This document shows, piece by piece, positions 11,666 through 21,352 of a stretch of DNA of 64,000 nucleotides. Origin of the DNA: Chionoecetes opilio (lineage: Eukaryota; Arthropoda; Malacostraca; Decapoda; Majidae); the NCBI GenBank assembly GCA_016584305.1, contig JACEEZ010025380.1, forward strand, positions 84,501-148,500. Reading direction: 5' to 3'. The translations under genes were made by a program, and so were the position numbers. The notes below the pieces were generated by a model that ran no database searches, was not told the origin of the DNA, and was given only the letters and a program-made list of their open reading frames with translations. Positions within the stretch are counted from its first letter, which is position 1, and every line of letters starts with the position of its first letter.

Positions 11666-12103
11666 GCTAGTGTATTTCCTGGAATTGTAGGTCCTGACAA
11701 AATAAATCACCTAGACAAAGAATGGAGAGTACTAAGAAACACCGATCTTGCTGGTTCAGAAATCAATGATGTTGAAGGCTTCTGGGAGACAGTTAGAGAA
11801 ATAAAGAATGGTGATGAAACCCCCATGTTTCCAAATTTGTCAAGTTTGTTTCTGGGGTATTGCGTCTTCCTCATTCTAGTGCCACAGCAGAAAGGATATT
11901 TTCATCTGTAAACAATTTAAAAACAAAACTAAGAAACAAACTCTCAACCAGAGAACTCTATAGTTGGACTTCTGCATTCAAAGCGGTATTTGAAAGGCCG
12001 GGAATGTTTAAATTTTGCTGTAAATGATAAACTAGTCAACATGATGACTTCAGATATCTACAAATACCATGAAAATGATGATTCGAGTGATGATATTATT
12101 TAG
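11666..12103 (+). pseudogene. hAT transposase C-terminal dimerisation region (outer element)
   Basis: One frame reads LDKEWRVLRNTDL, then KNGDETPMFPNLSS. After a frameshift near 11855 a second frame reads LPHSSATAERIFSSVNNLKT and KLRNKLSTREL. SSATAERIFS is the hallmark of the hAT C-terminal dimerisation domain. The last stretch is acidic (ENDDSSDDII) and ends at TAG 12101-12103. Everything N-terminal of this block is absent, so the fragment cannot be an active transposase. Confidence 0.85.
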
Positions 12104-12800
12104 TATGCAAATGTGTTATCCTATTCTTTCTTTCTGGCTTAGTACAGTATGTCCAGAATATTAGTTGGATTATTTAAGTTCCCCAAGAGGCTAAGAGCAT
12201 TAATATTTTCATTTATTTCTGTATCATATTTCTAAGCAATTTAAGGAAATATATCATCTCCATCAGCCTTCAGTAGAAAATTTTATTAAATGTATTTTTT
12301 ATTAAATGCTCATGAGGCTGTATCCTATTACTGACTTTTTTTGTTTTTGCAGTCCTTGTGATGATTATAATAAAAAAGTGAGTTATGCTACTGCATGTGT
12401 AATATATTATGTAAAACAAAGTATGAATTAATATCATTAAATCAACATTAAAATCAACATAGCAATTTTAATTTACATGTGGAGTAGCTATGTAGCATAT
12501 ATTTCAGCATTTTCATAACAAGTATGGAAATATATGAAATGGGGATTTCTGGGGATTTTTCCCCGAATATATAGGGATTTTTAGACCAGGCTGTCTGGCA
12601 ACTCTGGGGCCCCGGCAGTAGGGGTGGGCAAGAATCGTTATCTTGGAAATTCACGATTCCGGAATCGTTTCCTCTTGCGCGCCGCCTCTGCCCCTAGTTC
12701 GCCTCGCGCGCCGCATGGGATATATATACTTTGATCCTATCTAGACACTTTGCAAGTACCAACTACAAGGTTATTGACTATGGGAGGACCGATCAGTCTA

Positions 12801-13088
12801 GCACGAAACGATTCCGAAATCGTTAAGCATGAAACGATTCCGGAATCGTAAAGCACGAGACGATTCCGGAATCGTTAAGCACCAGACGATTCCGGAATCG
12901 TTAGGCACCAGACGATTCCGGAATCGTTAAGCACCAGACGATTCCGTAATCGTTAAGCACCAGACGATTCCGTAATCGTTAAGCACCAGACGATTCCGTA
13001 ATCGTTAAGCACCAGACGATTCCGTAATCGTTAAGCACCAGACGATTCCGGAATCGTTAAGCACCAGACGATTCCGGAATCGTTTCCT
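12801..13088. repeat. 26-bp tandem repeat of a self-complementary motif, about 11 copies
   Basis: Each unit is ACGATTCCGGAATCGT plus TAAGCACCAG. The first 16 bases form a perfect palindrome in most units; a block of four units carries ACGATTCCGTAATCGT instead. The variant units are contiguous, as expected from unequal exchange. Confidence 0.92.
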
Positions 13089-13171
13089 CTCGCGCACTGC
13101 CAGAGAGCTGCTTCGATTCCATTCCGTGTAGCTCTTACGATTCATCCTGCCTTCTGCGCCCCGTTAGATTT

Positions 13172-13270
13172 ATGAAGCATATTTTATTATTATTATTACT
13201 ATTATTAATATTATTATTATTACTCTTATTATTATTATTATTAGTAGTAGTAGTAGTAGTAATAGTATCG
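13172..13270. repeat. (ATT)n / (AGT)n microsatellite
   Basis: Trinucleotide run of ATT with interruptions, passing into AGT units. The 65-68 aa ORFs on both strands are repeat translations. Confidence 0.9.
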
Positions 13271-13502
13271 TTATTCTTACTCCTGCATTGGATTTATTTG
13301 TTAAAAGTTGTGTATATATATACTGTATATAACAACTCTCTATGCTGTCATTGTTTACTAGGTATATAGAACTCAATGTGAAATATCTGTGGAATCGTTT
13401 CCAAGGAATCGATTCCGTTGAGTGGAATCGATTCCACTGCCTATGTGGTGGAATCGTCGGAATCGATTCCGGAATCGTTTAGCGCCCAGCCCTACCCGGC
13501 AG

Positions 13503-14090
13503 CATATTGCCGAAGTTCCGGCCGGATTCAGCAAACTTACCAGCGATACCCTGTTACGAGGTCGAAGTTACTAGACCGCTACGAGAGATGGCAAAACTGT
13601 ATTCGGCAACGATATTGTAAGCATCTAGTAAGCTACGAGGTCCATTGCCGCTGGTAGCCACCAGAGGGGTCTCGTGTCGCGCAACAGCCAATCATCTCCA
13701 CGCTTACATGATGCGTGTTGGGCTTACACGTGCTTTTGTTTACAAACAAATTTCATTTAAAGTTCATGTATGATACCTCCATAATAGTAGTAAATGATGT
13801 CTCAAGAGCTTATTTATCATTATTGTGCATCATAAAGGTTCGTTTTGCACGCCTGTCACCTGATATGAGGTAATCTATTAAAAAAAATGACTTTTGCTGA
13901 AAAACAACAAAATAGCCTGATATGATGTGTCCGTGTGTGATTCTACACATATGCAATGATTCTTCGTCTTATCTGTCAAGGATCTGGCACATTCACCTTT
14001 TTAGGCATTAAATCAATCAATCAATTATCTGTCAAGGAGAAAAAGTGGAGAATTCGGCTAATATTTGTGTATGTATAACATGACCAGTGG
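13503..14090. other. no gene; dispersed repeat near 13525-13650
   Basis: The block GATTCAGCAAAC ... TTACGAGG near 13528-13650 reappears in inverted, diverged form at about 21430-21560, and AGCATATTGCCGAAGT recurs inverted near 26233. Nothing coding was recognised. Confidence 0.5.
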
Positions 14091-14093
14091 GTT

Positions 14094-14268
14094 TTGTTCG
14101 TTTGTTTGTTTAGAGGATAATGCCTCAGATCCATAGTGATCTACCGCTGCAGCATTAGTGTTGGCCGAAGCCACCACCCCGGGAGGGGGGTCACAAACCC
14201 CCGGCTAACACCCGGTACCCATTAACTGCTGGGTGGACAGGGGCTCGGGTTTTAAGAAAGACCCCCCT
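14094..14268 (-). mobile_element. tRNA-Val SINE copy, head missing
   Basis: It matches the body of the 7292-7577 SINE, from the (GTTT)n tail through ACCACCCCGGGAGGGGGGTC and GGACAGGGGCTCGGGTTTTA. It stops at 14268 before the tRNA-like part, so it is a 5'-truncated copy. Confidence 0.85.
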
Positions 14269-14341
14269 GGATTAAAGTATTTTTAACCTTTCTACTGTTA
14301 TTTATAGGTCTGCAAAACGAGTGTGAAAGGGTAGGCTATTT

Positions 14342-14620
14342 GGTACCTGGAACTGTCGCCGATAGGAATTCTCGCCGACGTCAGCGGATGTTCCAATTTT
14401 TCATGTCGGCGTGTGTTCCTATTTCTGGCGACAATTCTAGTTCTTGATCTTGAGTTAGGTTATGTTGGCTAGTTGACCAATATCAAGGTTAGGTTAGTGA
14501 ACGGTCCTTACCAGTGGAACTGTCGCCGAAATTTTCCACGTCGGCGAGTGTTCCCCTGTCGGCGAGAGTTTTCGGTTGGCGTTTCGGCGAGTTTCTATCG
14601 GCGACAGTTCCATAAACCGG
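14342..14620 (-). mobile_element. MITE, TGGAACTGTCGCC family, copy 1
   Basis: It is bounded by GGTACCTGGAACTGTCGCC and GGCGACAGTTCCATAAACC. Several subterminal GTCGGCGA/GTGTTCC motifs lie in both orientations. Relative to the copies at 20425 and 41834 it is inverted. The interior holds GGTTAGGTTAG. No ORF. Confidence 0.75.
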
Positions 14621-14721
14621 CTATATGTGCAGTTTAAACCAATACACGATCGGTGGTGGTTTTACTGAACGTTTCGTTCTTATCAGAAGAAGTAATTATA
14701 ACACCTACAACAGCCGTCGTA

Positions 14722-15345
14722 AATTAAGGTATTATTCTAGTGTTCTAGCGAGCCCATACTCCCCCTCTCTAACAAATCAGGCTTGGGGACTTGGGGGAAT
14801 GCGGGATATTTGGCTGTGGTAAAAAAATATGCATTGCAACCACATTTTTGAGTTAGGAGTGTTAAAAAAATTCCCTAGATCTAGGGAAAATTTATTGGAT
14901 TTCTTCAGAGTCCAGCAGAGACGTGTGAACCTGACGATCCTCACAGAATGATGACCGAAGTGTCGAGAACCCCCTCCCAAACCCTCGCTGGGAGGTTAGG
15001 TTAGATTTGGTTAGGCTGGGATAAGTTAATTTGGTTAGATTAGATTTGGTTAGGTTAGCTTTGGTTAGGTTAGCTTAGGTTAGGTTATCGGTGGGTCAAG
15101 CCCCCAGCTAGGTTAGGTTAAATTTGGCTACGTTAGGTTAATTTTGGTTATGCAAATTTCTCTAGATATAAGGAAATTACCCTAGATCTAGGGAATTTTA
15201 GCCCCCCTACACAACTCTTAAATTACGTGTTTCCGACGCATAATTTGTTCCCCTCCCATAAACCCCGCATTCCCACAGGTCCCCAAACTTGTATGGGGGA
15301 AGTGGGAGAGTATGGGCAAACACTAGAATTTTACCGAAATGAAAA
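14722..15345. mobile_element. long-TIR DNA element with TTAGG-type interior
   Basis: The first ~190 bp (TATTCTAGTGTTCTAGCGAG onward, with TTGGGGACTTGGGGGAATGC and TTCCCTAGATCTAGGGAA) are the imperfect reverse complement of 15170-15345. Between the arms lie (GGTTA)n-like repeats. An end of the same family appears near 62400-62745. No coding region was seen. Confidence 0.65.
15000..15130. repeat. interstitial TTAGG-type repeats
   Basis: Dense GGTTAGGTTAG / TTTGGTTAGG motifs, a degenerate form of the arthropod telomeric TTAGG repeat, inside the long-TIR element rather than at a chromosome end. Confidence 0.75.
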
Positions 15346-15447
15346 ATAACTCGAGGGGGATCTGGGAAGGGGCGAAAACCTCCCACTGAGGTTAGGTTAC
15401 GTGATCAATGCCCAGGTTAGGTTAGTTAACTAGCAGGAGGTTCTGCG

Positions 15448-15479
<32 letters not shown>
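15448..15479. repeat. poly(C) tract of 32 bases
   Basis: An uninterrupted run of 32 C. Its true length is hard to trust in long-read data. Confidence 0.95.
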
Positions 15480-15493
15480 AGTTGTCAGGAGAG

Positions 15494-16660
15494 TATTGAG
15501 TTATAATGGACGAGAAATGCCAAAGCCTTCTCTATGTAAAAGCCTGAGTCTGGGAGCGCGGGATGGACGTGACGTCACGAGCTGAGTCTGCTCCGCGAGT
15601 CAGTAGGAGCCGAGCTTTCAGCATGTGAGGATGTACGGGCGGTATAAGATATACTGTTATCTTTGGAAATGTTTGTTCTATAATATTATCAAATAAAAAA
15701 CCGTAAAACACACTAAAGAAATGCCATTATGAGACTCTCAAGAAATATGCATGAACTTAAACTCTTCGCCATTTAATATTTTACTCGCAAACATTTTACA
15801 TGGTGAATACCAATAGAAGCGGAATTTAATTAGCTTTCCATTGTTATATTTTGTTTTCTGATAAATGAATTAGAACCATACATACATTAGCGTTAACTAA
15901 ATAAATAACATCATCAAACGGGAAAAATTACCCGATTTCATGACCTTTTTTGTTAGTTAACGCTAATTTATGTATGGTTCTAATTCATTTATCAAAAAAA
16001 AAAATATAGCAATGGAAAGCTAATTAAATTCCGCTTCTATTGATATTCTCCATGTAAAATGTTTTTGAGCAAAATATTAAATGGCGAAGAGTTAAAGTTC
16101 ATACATATTTCTTGTGAGTCTCATAATGGCCTTTCTTTAGTCTGTTTTACGGTTTTTTATTTGATAATATTATAGAACAAACATTTCCGAAGATAACAAT
16201 ATATCTTTATACTGATAAACATATATTAGGTACGAAATACCCGATTTCATGATGTTATGTATTTAGTTAACGCTAATTTATGCATGCTGCTAATTCATTT
16301 ATCAGAAAACAAAATATAGCAATGGAAAGCGAATTAAATTCCGCTTCTATTGATATTCTCCATGTAAAATGTTTTCGAGAAAAATATTAAATGGCGAAGA
16401 GTTTAAGTTCATGCATATTTCTTGAGAGTCTCATAATGGCATTTCTTTAATGTGTTTTACGGGTTTTTATTTGATAATATTATAGAACAAACATTTCCGA
16501 AGATAACAATATATCTTTTATACTGATAAACATATAATTAGGTAGGTAAACTTGTCATCTCGGTGGCCTCGTAAAGACGCCGTCCGTGACGTCATAAATC
16601 TCAGGCGCAGGCCTTTATAGATTGAGACGGCCTTGGAAATGCGCGGTTGCTACCGCCGTT
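15494..16660. mobile_element. fold-back element: 300-bp inverted repeat plus a third tandem arm
   Basis: 15633-15925 is the reverse complement of 15940-16222, with a loop of about 14 bp around CGGGAAAAATTACCCG. The right arm is then repeated directly at 16243-16540, a period of about 305 bp. Outer, weaker inverted repeats (15500-15600 with 16575-16660) each carry TGACGTCA, at 15570 and 16587. No ORF. It is probably a MITE-like element that has amplified one arm. Confidence 0.8.
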
Positions 16661-16699
16661 ACTACTTATGTTTTCTGTATTATTTTTTGTTCAGTATGC

Positions 16700-16915
16700 T
16701 GCGCAATTTTAATCAACTTCCGGATAACCTTCAAAACTTATATACATATTGTAGAAATTATATAGCCCCTAACCCTTTAGGTTAGGTTAAGGTTCGGGTG
16801 AGTTTAATAATCCCGCCAGGGGGCCGAGGGGGAGGTTAGGTTCAGTTCGGTTAAGGTAATAATGGTCCCGGCAGGGTGGTGCAGAGCTAGGGTCTCTTTA
16901 TAATAATATTCTAGG
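16700..16915. other. no gene; TTAGG-type motifs
   Basis: Short stretches of GGTTAGGTTAAGG and GGGGGAGGTTAGG. Nothing else recognised. Confidence 0.5.
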
Positions 16916-16959
16916 CAGAGCGGATCACTCGGCGGCTGGCGAATGCGGGGCGGGCATCA

Positions 16960-17215
16960 CTTGTTTCCGTACAATTCCGTTACTTCTCTGTTTTTTCTCT
17001 GTTTTCTGAGACACTGCTTATTATTTCCTGGCCAAGTTTTAGTGTTTTTTCTGAATGAGATACATTGTTATCAATAGAAACGTAACCGTAGGTTTTGGTG
17101 ACAAAAAAAAAAAAAAAAAGGGTTTCCGGAAATAAGAATATCTGAAAAAGCACTAATTTTTGGCAAAGAAAAACTACTCAGTGTCTAAGAAAATGACCGC
17201 GCAGTCCTCGTTCAT
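16960..17215. mobile_element. diverged MITE of the GGACGAG family
   Basis: The left arm (TTCTGAGACACTGC ... CTGGCCAAGTTTTAGTG) and right arm (AAAAAGCACTAATTTTTGGC ... ACCGCGCAGTCCTCGTTCAT) are inverted and match the 19670-20220 element at lower identity. A 17-A tract lies at the centre. Confidence 0.6.
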
Positions 17216-17238
17216 TTTTATCTTACTTTGAAATCGAA

Positions 17239-17264
17239 AAAAAACTAGTGATCACTAGTTTTTT
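17239..17264. other. 26-bp perfect palindrome
   Basis: The half-site AAAAAACTAGTGA is followed immediately by its exact complement, centred between 17251 and 17252. It would form a 13-bp cruciform stem. No function is implied by context. Confidence 0.9.
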
Positions 17265-18140
17265 ACAGGGGGGGTCTAGAGGGTAAAAAAAAATCTAGTG
17301 ATTGTCACGAAAAACAAAGGTCAGATTCTCTTAAAACAGCATATTCTATCAGAAAAATATAGTTTCGTCTGAAAATGGTCAGGGTCACTGTAACGAATCT
17401 TTCCCATAGCTTTTAACAGTTGTTAGGTTTGAGTTATTTAGGGTAGATAAAAAATGCGCAGGTGGCCTTAGGGAAATAGTTCTTCCACCGTGTATGAAGT
17501 GATATTTGGAAGGGAATTACTCAAAATGTCTAACATATAATGAAATCATAATGACATTGTCAGTGACGTAACCACAAAGTTGAAAAGGAGAGGGTAGGGT
17601 GGGGTGCAAGGTAAATTTTTTCTGTGTAGCCCATGATTTTGGCAAGCGCAGAGCCCGTACAGCTAAGGGGGGTCATGATCGTTTTGAGGCCATACAGAAT
17701 CGGTATACGACAAAAAATTAGCATATTCTAAATTCAATTTTATGTACTCCGAGTCGCTGAGTTATGATTCAGTACTTCCGATAACCTTGTACGTACAACT
17801 AAAATTCAAACGCTTACATTTCGATCAAACAACTTTACAACTATAATATACTAATAATATTAAAATTCAAAATGATGATTTCAACAATGTAGTAGTCTCA
17901 CTTTTATTACAAACAGGAAAAGACAAGACATATCCAACATAATTTTCTTGCTGATAATTAAGTTGAAATGTTGAAGCTGATGAGCAGTTATTAGAATAGC
18001 AGTGGATGAAATAAGAAAAGTTATATTTTGAAATACCACTGAGTATAGTAACATAAGTACTTGATTTAGGTATGCATTACTTAAGTTGGATTTAAACTGT
18101 TTTTGTGTCAGCTATTATGGAGTATGGGGAATTTGAGTAA
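17265..18140. other. no feature recognised
   Basis: AT-rich DNA without a long ORF, repeat array or TIR pair that I could identify. Confidence 0.5.
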
Positions 18141-18142
18141 TC

Positions 18143-18428
18143 TAACTAAGAGCAACAGTGTCACCTAACACACTGGAATGATTCACTAGCAAAGAAGTGC
18201 AGGGCAACCAAGACTTGAGTGTGGATTGGAATTGCTACAGTCCTATTGGTGGGTCTGGAAAGCTGTGGCCCAATCTCCTCACAGAGCTGCAGGATCTCAT
18301 GGCAGGGTAGGTGGTAATACCGTAGGTGGTGGTTGTCACTGACATCTAGACTCTAGAGGATCAAGCCGATCTCTGACGACCCTTTCCAATTGCAGCCTGT
18401 CGTGTTCCATTGCCCACAAGAATTCCAT
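18143..18428 (-). pseudogene. HARBI1-like PIF/Harbinger nuclease fragment
   Basis: The minus strand opens ATG at 18428 and reads MEFLWAMEHDRLQLERVV then RDRLDPLESRCQ before a stop. In the next frame it continues NHHLRYYHLPCHEILQLC, IPIHTQVLVALHFFAS and, after another shift, GDTVALS. This order (RLxPLE, LRYY, L..LCE.IGP, IP.H.QVLVALRFFA, GD.VGLS) is the N-terminal part of HARBI1-type transposases. A plausible acceptor (CTTTTTTCAG) precedes it. The catalytic DDE region is absent downstream. The two frameshifts explain why no long ORF marks it. Confidence 0.75.
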
Positions 18429-18429
18429 G

Positions 18430-19070
18430 ATAGCTGAAAAAAGTTATTATTTTTAATAGGTATGGTTTGATATGGCAGGTTTTAGTTAGATGCACGAACA
18501 GTTCATAAGAAAAAAGCCCAAGGTTATGGAAATTTAAAAAGCTTGAATGCTAATTATTAAACCTGAATATTAAATATCCTACATTAACCAATTATCACTC
18601 ACCTATCCTATCACTTCCCTATCTAAGATGTCTCCCACATTGCTTATTTAACCTAAATAGTTAAAAGTAATTTATATGGTAAGAATATTCACTACCTATA
18701 TATTTTATTTTAGTGTGGGTTTTGCATATTATACTACTATATAAAGTTAGGTAGGTTGCGTATGAATGCTAATACGGCTATAGTTAATTGTTACTGGTGG
18801 GCAAGACATTCATTCTTAAAACCGATAAATTCTCACTCACTCTTGCTCACCACCTATAATCAACAAACAATATAAGCATATGGACTGACCTACTTGATCT
18901 TATCTTATGTTTTGGTTTGATTAAGCAAAATATTTATCCAGGTTGATTAGCTTTTCTTTCTCCACTTACGTACTTTATTAATTATTCTTTTAGATGATGA
19001 GAACCCATTATCTACCGTTATTTTCTATTATTAAGTGAAAAAAAGGGTTAGTTTATGGTCCCCTAAAAGC
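18430..19070. other. no feature recognised
   Basis: AT-rich sequence without ORFs or clear repeats. Confidence 0.5.
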
Positions 19071-19164
19071 CCTTTCACATCTCCACGACAAGAGTTGCTC
19101 CAGTCAATCCAGTCGGTGCCGACTGCAGCCGATTTTGCGGGGGCTGAAGCTCCAAAATTGGCGT

Positions 19165-19192
19165 GGTTGGCTCGGATTTACCCGAGCCAACC
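19165..19192. other. short hairpin
   Basis: An 11-bp perfect stem, GGTTGGCTCGG paired with CCGAGCCAACC, around a 6-base loop ATTTAC. No promoter or gene lies beside it. Confidence 0.7.
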
Positions 19193-19267
19193 ATGTAACC
19201 CGTAACCTTACCATATCTAACCTAACCATACCTATACCTAACTCAACCTTTACCTAAGTAAAAGAAA

Positions 19268-19395
19268 AAAAGTATTTTGCGACAGAAACGGTTAGCAAAA
19301 TAATCCAAAACACATAAAAACTCGCCAGAAAAAAATAGTTTCATACACCAGTGAATTCGGTGTTCATCTGGAATAATACCGGAGGAACTAACCTA
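19268..19395. repeat. dispersed repeat, copy also at 42890-43010
   Basis: Both places share GAAACGGTTAGCA, CAAAACACAT.AAAAC, CCAGAAAAAA.TAGTTTC and CGGTGTTCA in the same order, about 120 bp at moderate identity. Confidence 0.65.
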
Positions 19396-19669
19396 ACTCT
19401 AATATACATTGAAATGAACTTGAGAAAGGTTACCCCACCCCCCAAAAAAAAAACCCAGCTGGTGTTACACAATAATATACCATAAACAAGAGTTACACAT
19501 ACCTTCAATAATGTTGGTGTTTTTACTGAAGAAATTTAAAGTTTTATCTATCCATAACCATCAGTATTTCCACTTGTAATAAATATTGGTAAATATGCAG
19601 TTTCAACCAAGACTCCCTGTTGTACTCTCCTGACATAAATGTCAGACCCCCATTACCAGACCCCGGTAT

Positions 19670-20220
19670 TAATGGACGAGGACTTCGCTTTCGTTTTCAG
19701 AGACACCGACTAATTTTTACTGGCCTACAATAGGTGTTTTTTCTAAAGGAGATAGTTTTGTTTTCCGGAAACCCATATTTAAAAAAAAAAAAATAATTCA
19801 TCACAGAATTTTATGGTCGCCGTTTCCATTAAAAACACTGTCTCGATCAGAAAAAGCACTAAAACTTGGCCGTCAGTCAGGGTCTCAGATAACAGGGAAG
19901 TAATTGAATAGAACATACCAAACCTAACCTTATAGGTTTTAATGAAACCTAACCTAACCTTAACCACTACGTATACCTAACCTAACCTAACCTTATAGGT
20001 TTTAATGAAACTTAACCTAACCTTAACCTCTAAGTATACCTAACCTAACATTATAGGTGAAACCTAACCTTAACCTTGCATAAAATTCGGTGATGAATTT
20101 TTTTTTATAATGGGTTTCCGGAAAATAAAACTACGTATCTCCATTAGAAAAAGCACCTATTGTAGGCCAGGAAAAATTAGTCGGTGTCTCTGAAAACGAC
20201 CGCGAAGTTCTCGTCCATTA
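19670..20220. mobile_element. MITE, TAATGGACGAG family, best-preserved copy
   Basis: Inverted arms of about 115 bp: TAATGGACGAGGACTTCGC at the left, GCGAAGTTCTCGTCCATTA at the right. Both carry GACACCGACTAATTTTT, CCTACAATAGGTG and TTTTCCGGAAACCCA. The interior is three direct repeats of a unit containing CCTAACCTTATAGG and TTAACC. Decayed relatives lie in the 54-62 kb region. No ORF longer than 60 codons looks real. Confidence 0.8.
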
Positions 20221-20221
20221 T

Positions 20222-20286
20222 AACCCTACTCTTGCAAAAACATAAATGATCACAAATTAGTATTCACCATCAGAACTTACCTATTA
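20222..20286. repeat. 65-bp direct repeat, copy A
   Basis: CCCTACTCTTGCAA.AA.ATA through GAACTTACCTAT is repeated at 21288-21352 with only a few differences, about 1.07 kb away. Confidence 0.85.
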
Positions 20287-20424
20287 CCTTTTTCTAATAG
20301 CTGTAACTAATCCTTCCCCTTACACTTCTTACACATCCCTTCAGCTCCCTGCCTTTTAACACTATTTATAGTGTCACAGGCTTCCCTTTCTCTGACCAGT
20401 GTCCATTCCTCGGCTGCCGTTTTA

Positions 20425-20635
20425 TACTCTCGCCGACGTGGTTAATCTAACCTAACCTGGACATTGGCACCTATCTTAACCTAAATGATCAAGCTATTGC
20501 TGGTATTTCATCCCTGGATGCAGAAACACGGGTAAAACCTGATTAAATGTATATATTGGGTCCTGTAATATCAAGAATTGGAACACTCAACGACGGCGGC
20601 GAGTGTTCCGATCGGCGACAGTTCCAGGTACCCGG
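20425..20635 (+). mobile_element. MITE, TGGAACTGTCGCC family, copy 2, left end decayed
   Basis: The right end GCGACAGTTCCAGGTACC and interior GCAGAAACACGGGTAA match copy 3 at 41834-42109. Only a vestige of the left end is visible (TCTCGCCGACGTGG). Confidence 0.65.
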
Positions 20636-20759
20636 CTGCCTATCTTAAAAGTCTTGAAGGACGTAGTTAATCATGCAACCTATGGATCTCTTTTAGTGGT
20701 ACCTTTAGTTACTACTTGGTGAGGTAATTACAGATTAACCAACAACAAAAAACACTTAC

Positions 20760-20978
20760 GGGAATACTGGAGAGATGTACGTAGCGATGGGCAGGAGTGG
20801 ATAGACGTGGTGGGACCGTGGGATTAGTGACCCTGACCCATGACTCCTGACCTGAAATAGGGTTAACACATAAATCACAGGAGGTGAATTGTGATGCGAG
20901 ATTAACACAGGCGATATTGGAGACTCTTACGGCGGTAACGCGCTGCACTTTCGGTGCTGTGGGTTGTTGTTTTATCAT
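20760..20978 (-). CDS. possible first exon of an unidentified gene
   Basis: A minus-strand ATG at 20978 opens 73 codons (MIKQQPTAPKVQRV ... RYVHLSSIP) that run exactly in frame to a strong splice donor, CCC|GTAAGTG. The frame stays open for 15 more codons into the presumed intron. The segment contains SCDLCVNP, a CxxC pair, but I recognise no domain. I cannot exclude a chance ORF. The matching second exon was not found, so the call rests on the donor and codon content alone. Confidence 0.3.
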
Positions 20979-21287
20979 ATTTTATATATTCTAGACACTG
21001 GACAGGATGTGTAATGACGATGCTTACTGCCTGACACATGTTGCCAGCCCCACCAGCCACCACACCTCAGGCCTGACCCATGTTGTCAGCCCCAACACAC
21101 CAACACACCACACTGCCTGCACATGTTGCCAACCCCACCACACACGATCATATGAACTGTGGCATGTGTGGAACATCAAGACAGTGCTTAAATGACGACA
21201 CAATATCGCCGGCAAGGACACAATCACAGGGTAACTTATAGTGTCCATTGCACGGCCTGTTGCACTTATTTCGGTTATTAGTATACA

Positions 21288-21352
21288 TGTCCCTACTCTT
21301 GCAACAATATAAATGATCACAAATTAGTATTCACTATCAGAACTTACCTATA
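21288..21352. repeat. 65-bp direct repeat, copy B
   Basis: Partner of 20222-20286, in the same orientation. The MITE at 19670-20220 adjoins only copy A. Confidence 0.85.

Larger units (their letters stand above)
6461..12606 (+). mobile_element. outer hAT transposon remnant, host of a nested hAT
   Basis: The ends are inverted: CAGAGTTGCCAGA at 6461-6473 and its complement TCTGGCAACTCTG at 12594-12606. Both subterminal regions share a GGGGATTT motif. CAGRGNTG-type tips are typical of hAT elements. The 8 bp flanks (GGGCAGTG and GGGCCCCG) agree at only 5 of 8 positions, so the target duplication is decayed. After removing the 4.9-kb insertion at 6719-11657, only about 1.2 kb remains, carrying the transposase C-terminus. 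Confidence 0.75.
12619..13494. mobile_element. hAT-type MITE with internal palindromic tandem repeat
   Basis: Tips TAGGGGTGGGC (12619) and GCCCAGCCCTA (ending 13494) are inverted and flanked by identical CCCGGCAG at 12611-12618 and 13495-13502. The 8-bp duplication places it with hAT-like elements although the tips begin with TA. It contains the 26-bp array, an (ATT)n tract and many GAATCGATTCC palindromes, and has no ORF. A 50-bp segment near 12735-12788 is shared with 36034-36084. Confidence 0.85.

Noticed and set aside
12801..13088. CRISPR-like array with palindromic repeats
   Set aside because: The 10-bp pieces between palindromes are the same in all units, so there are no spacers.
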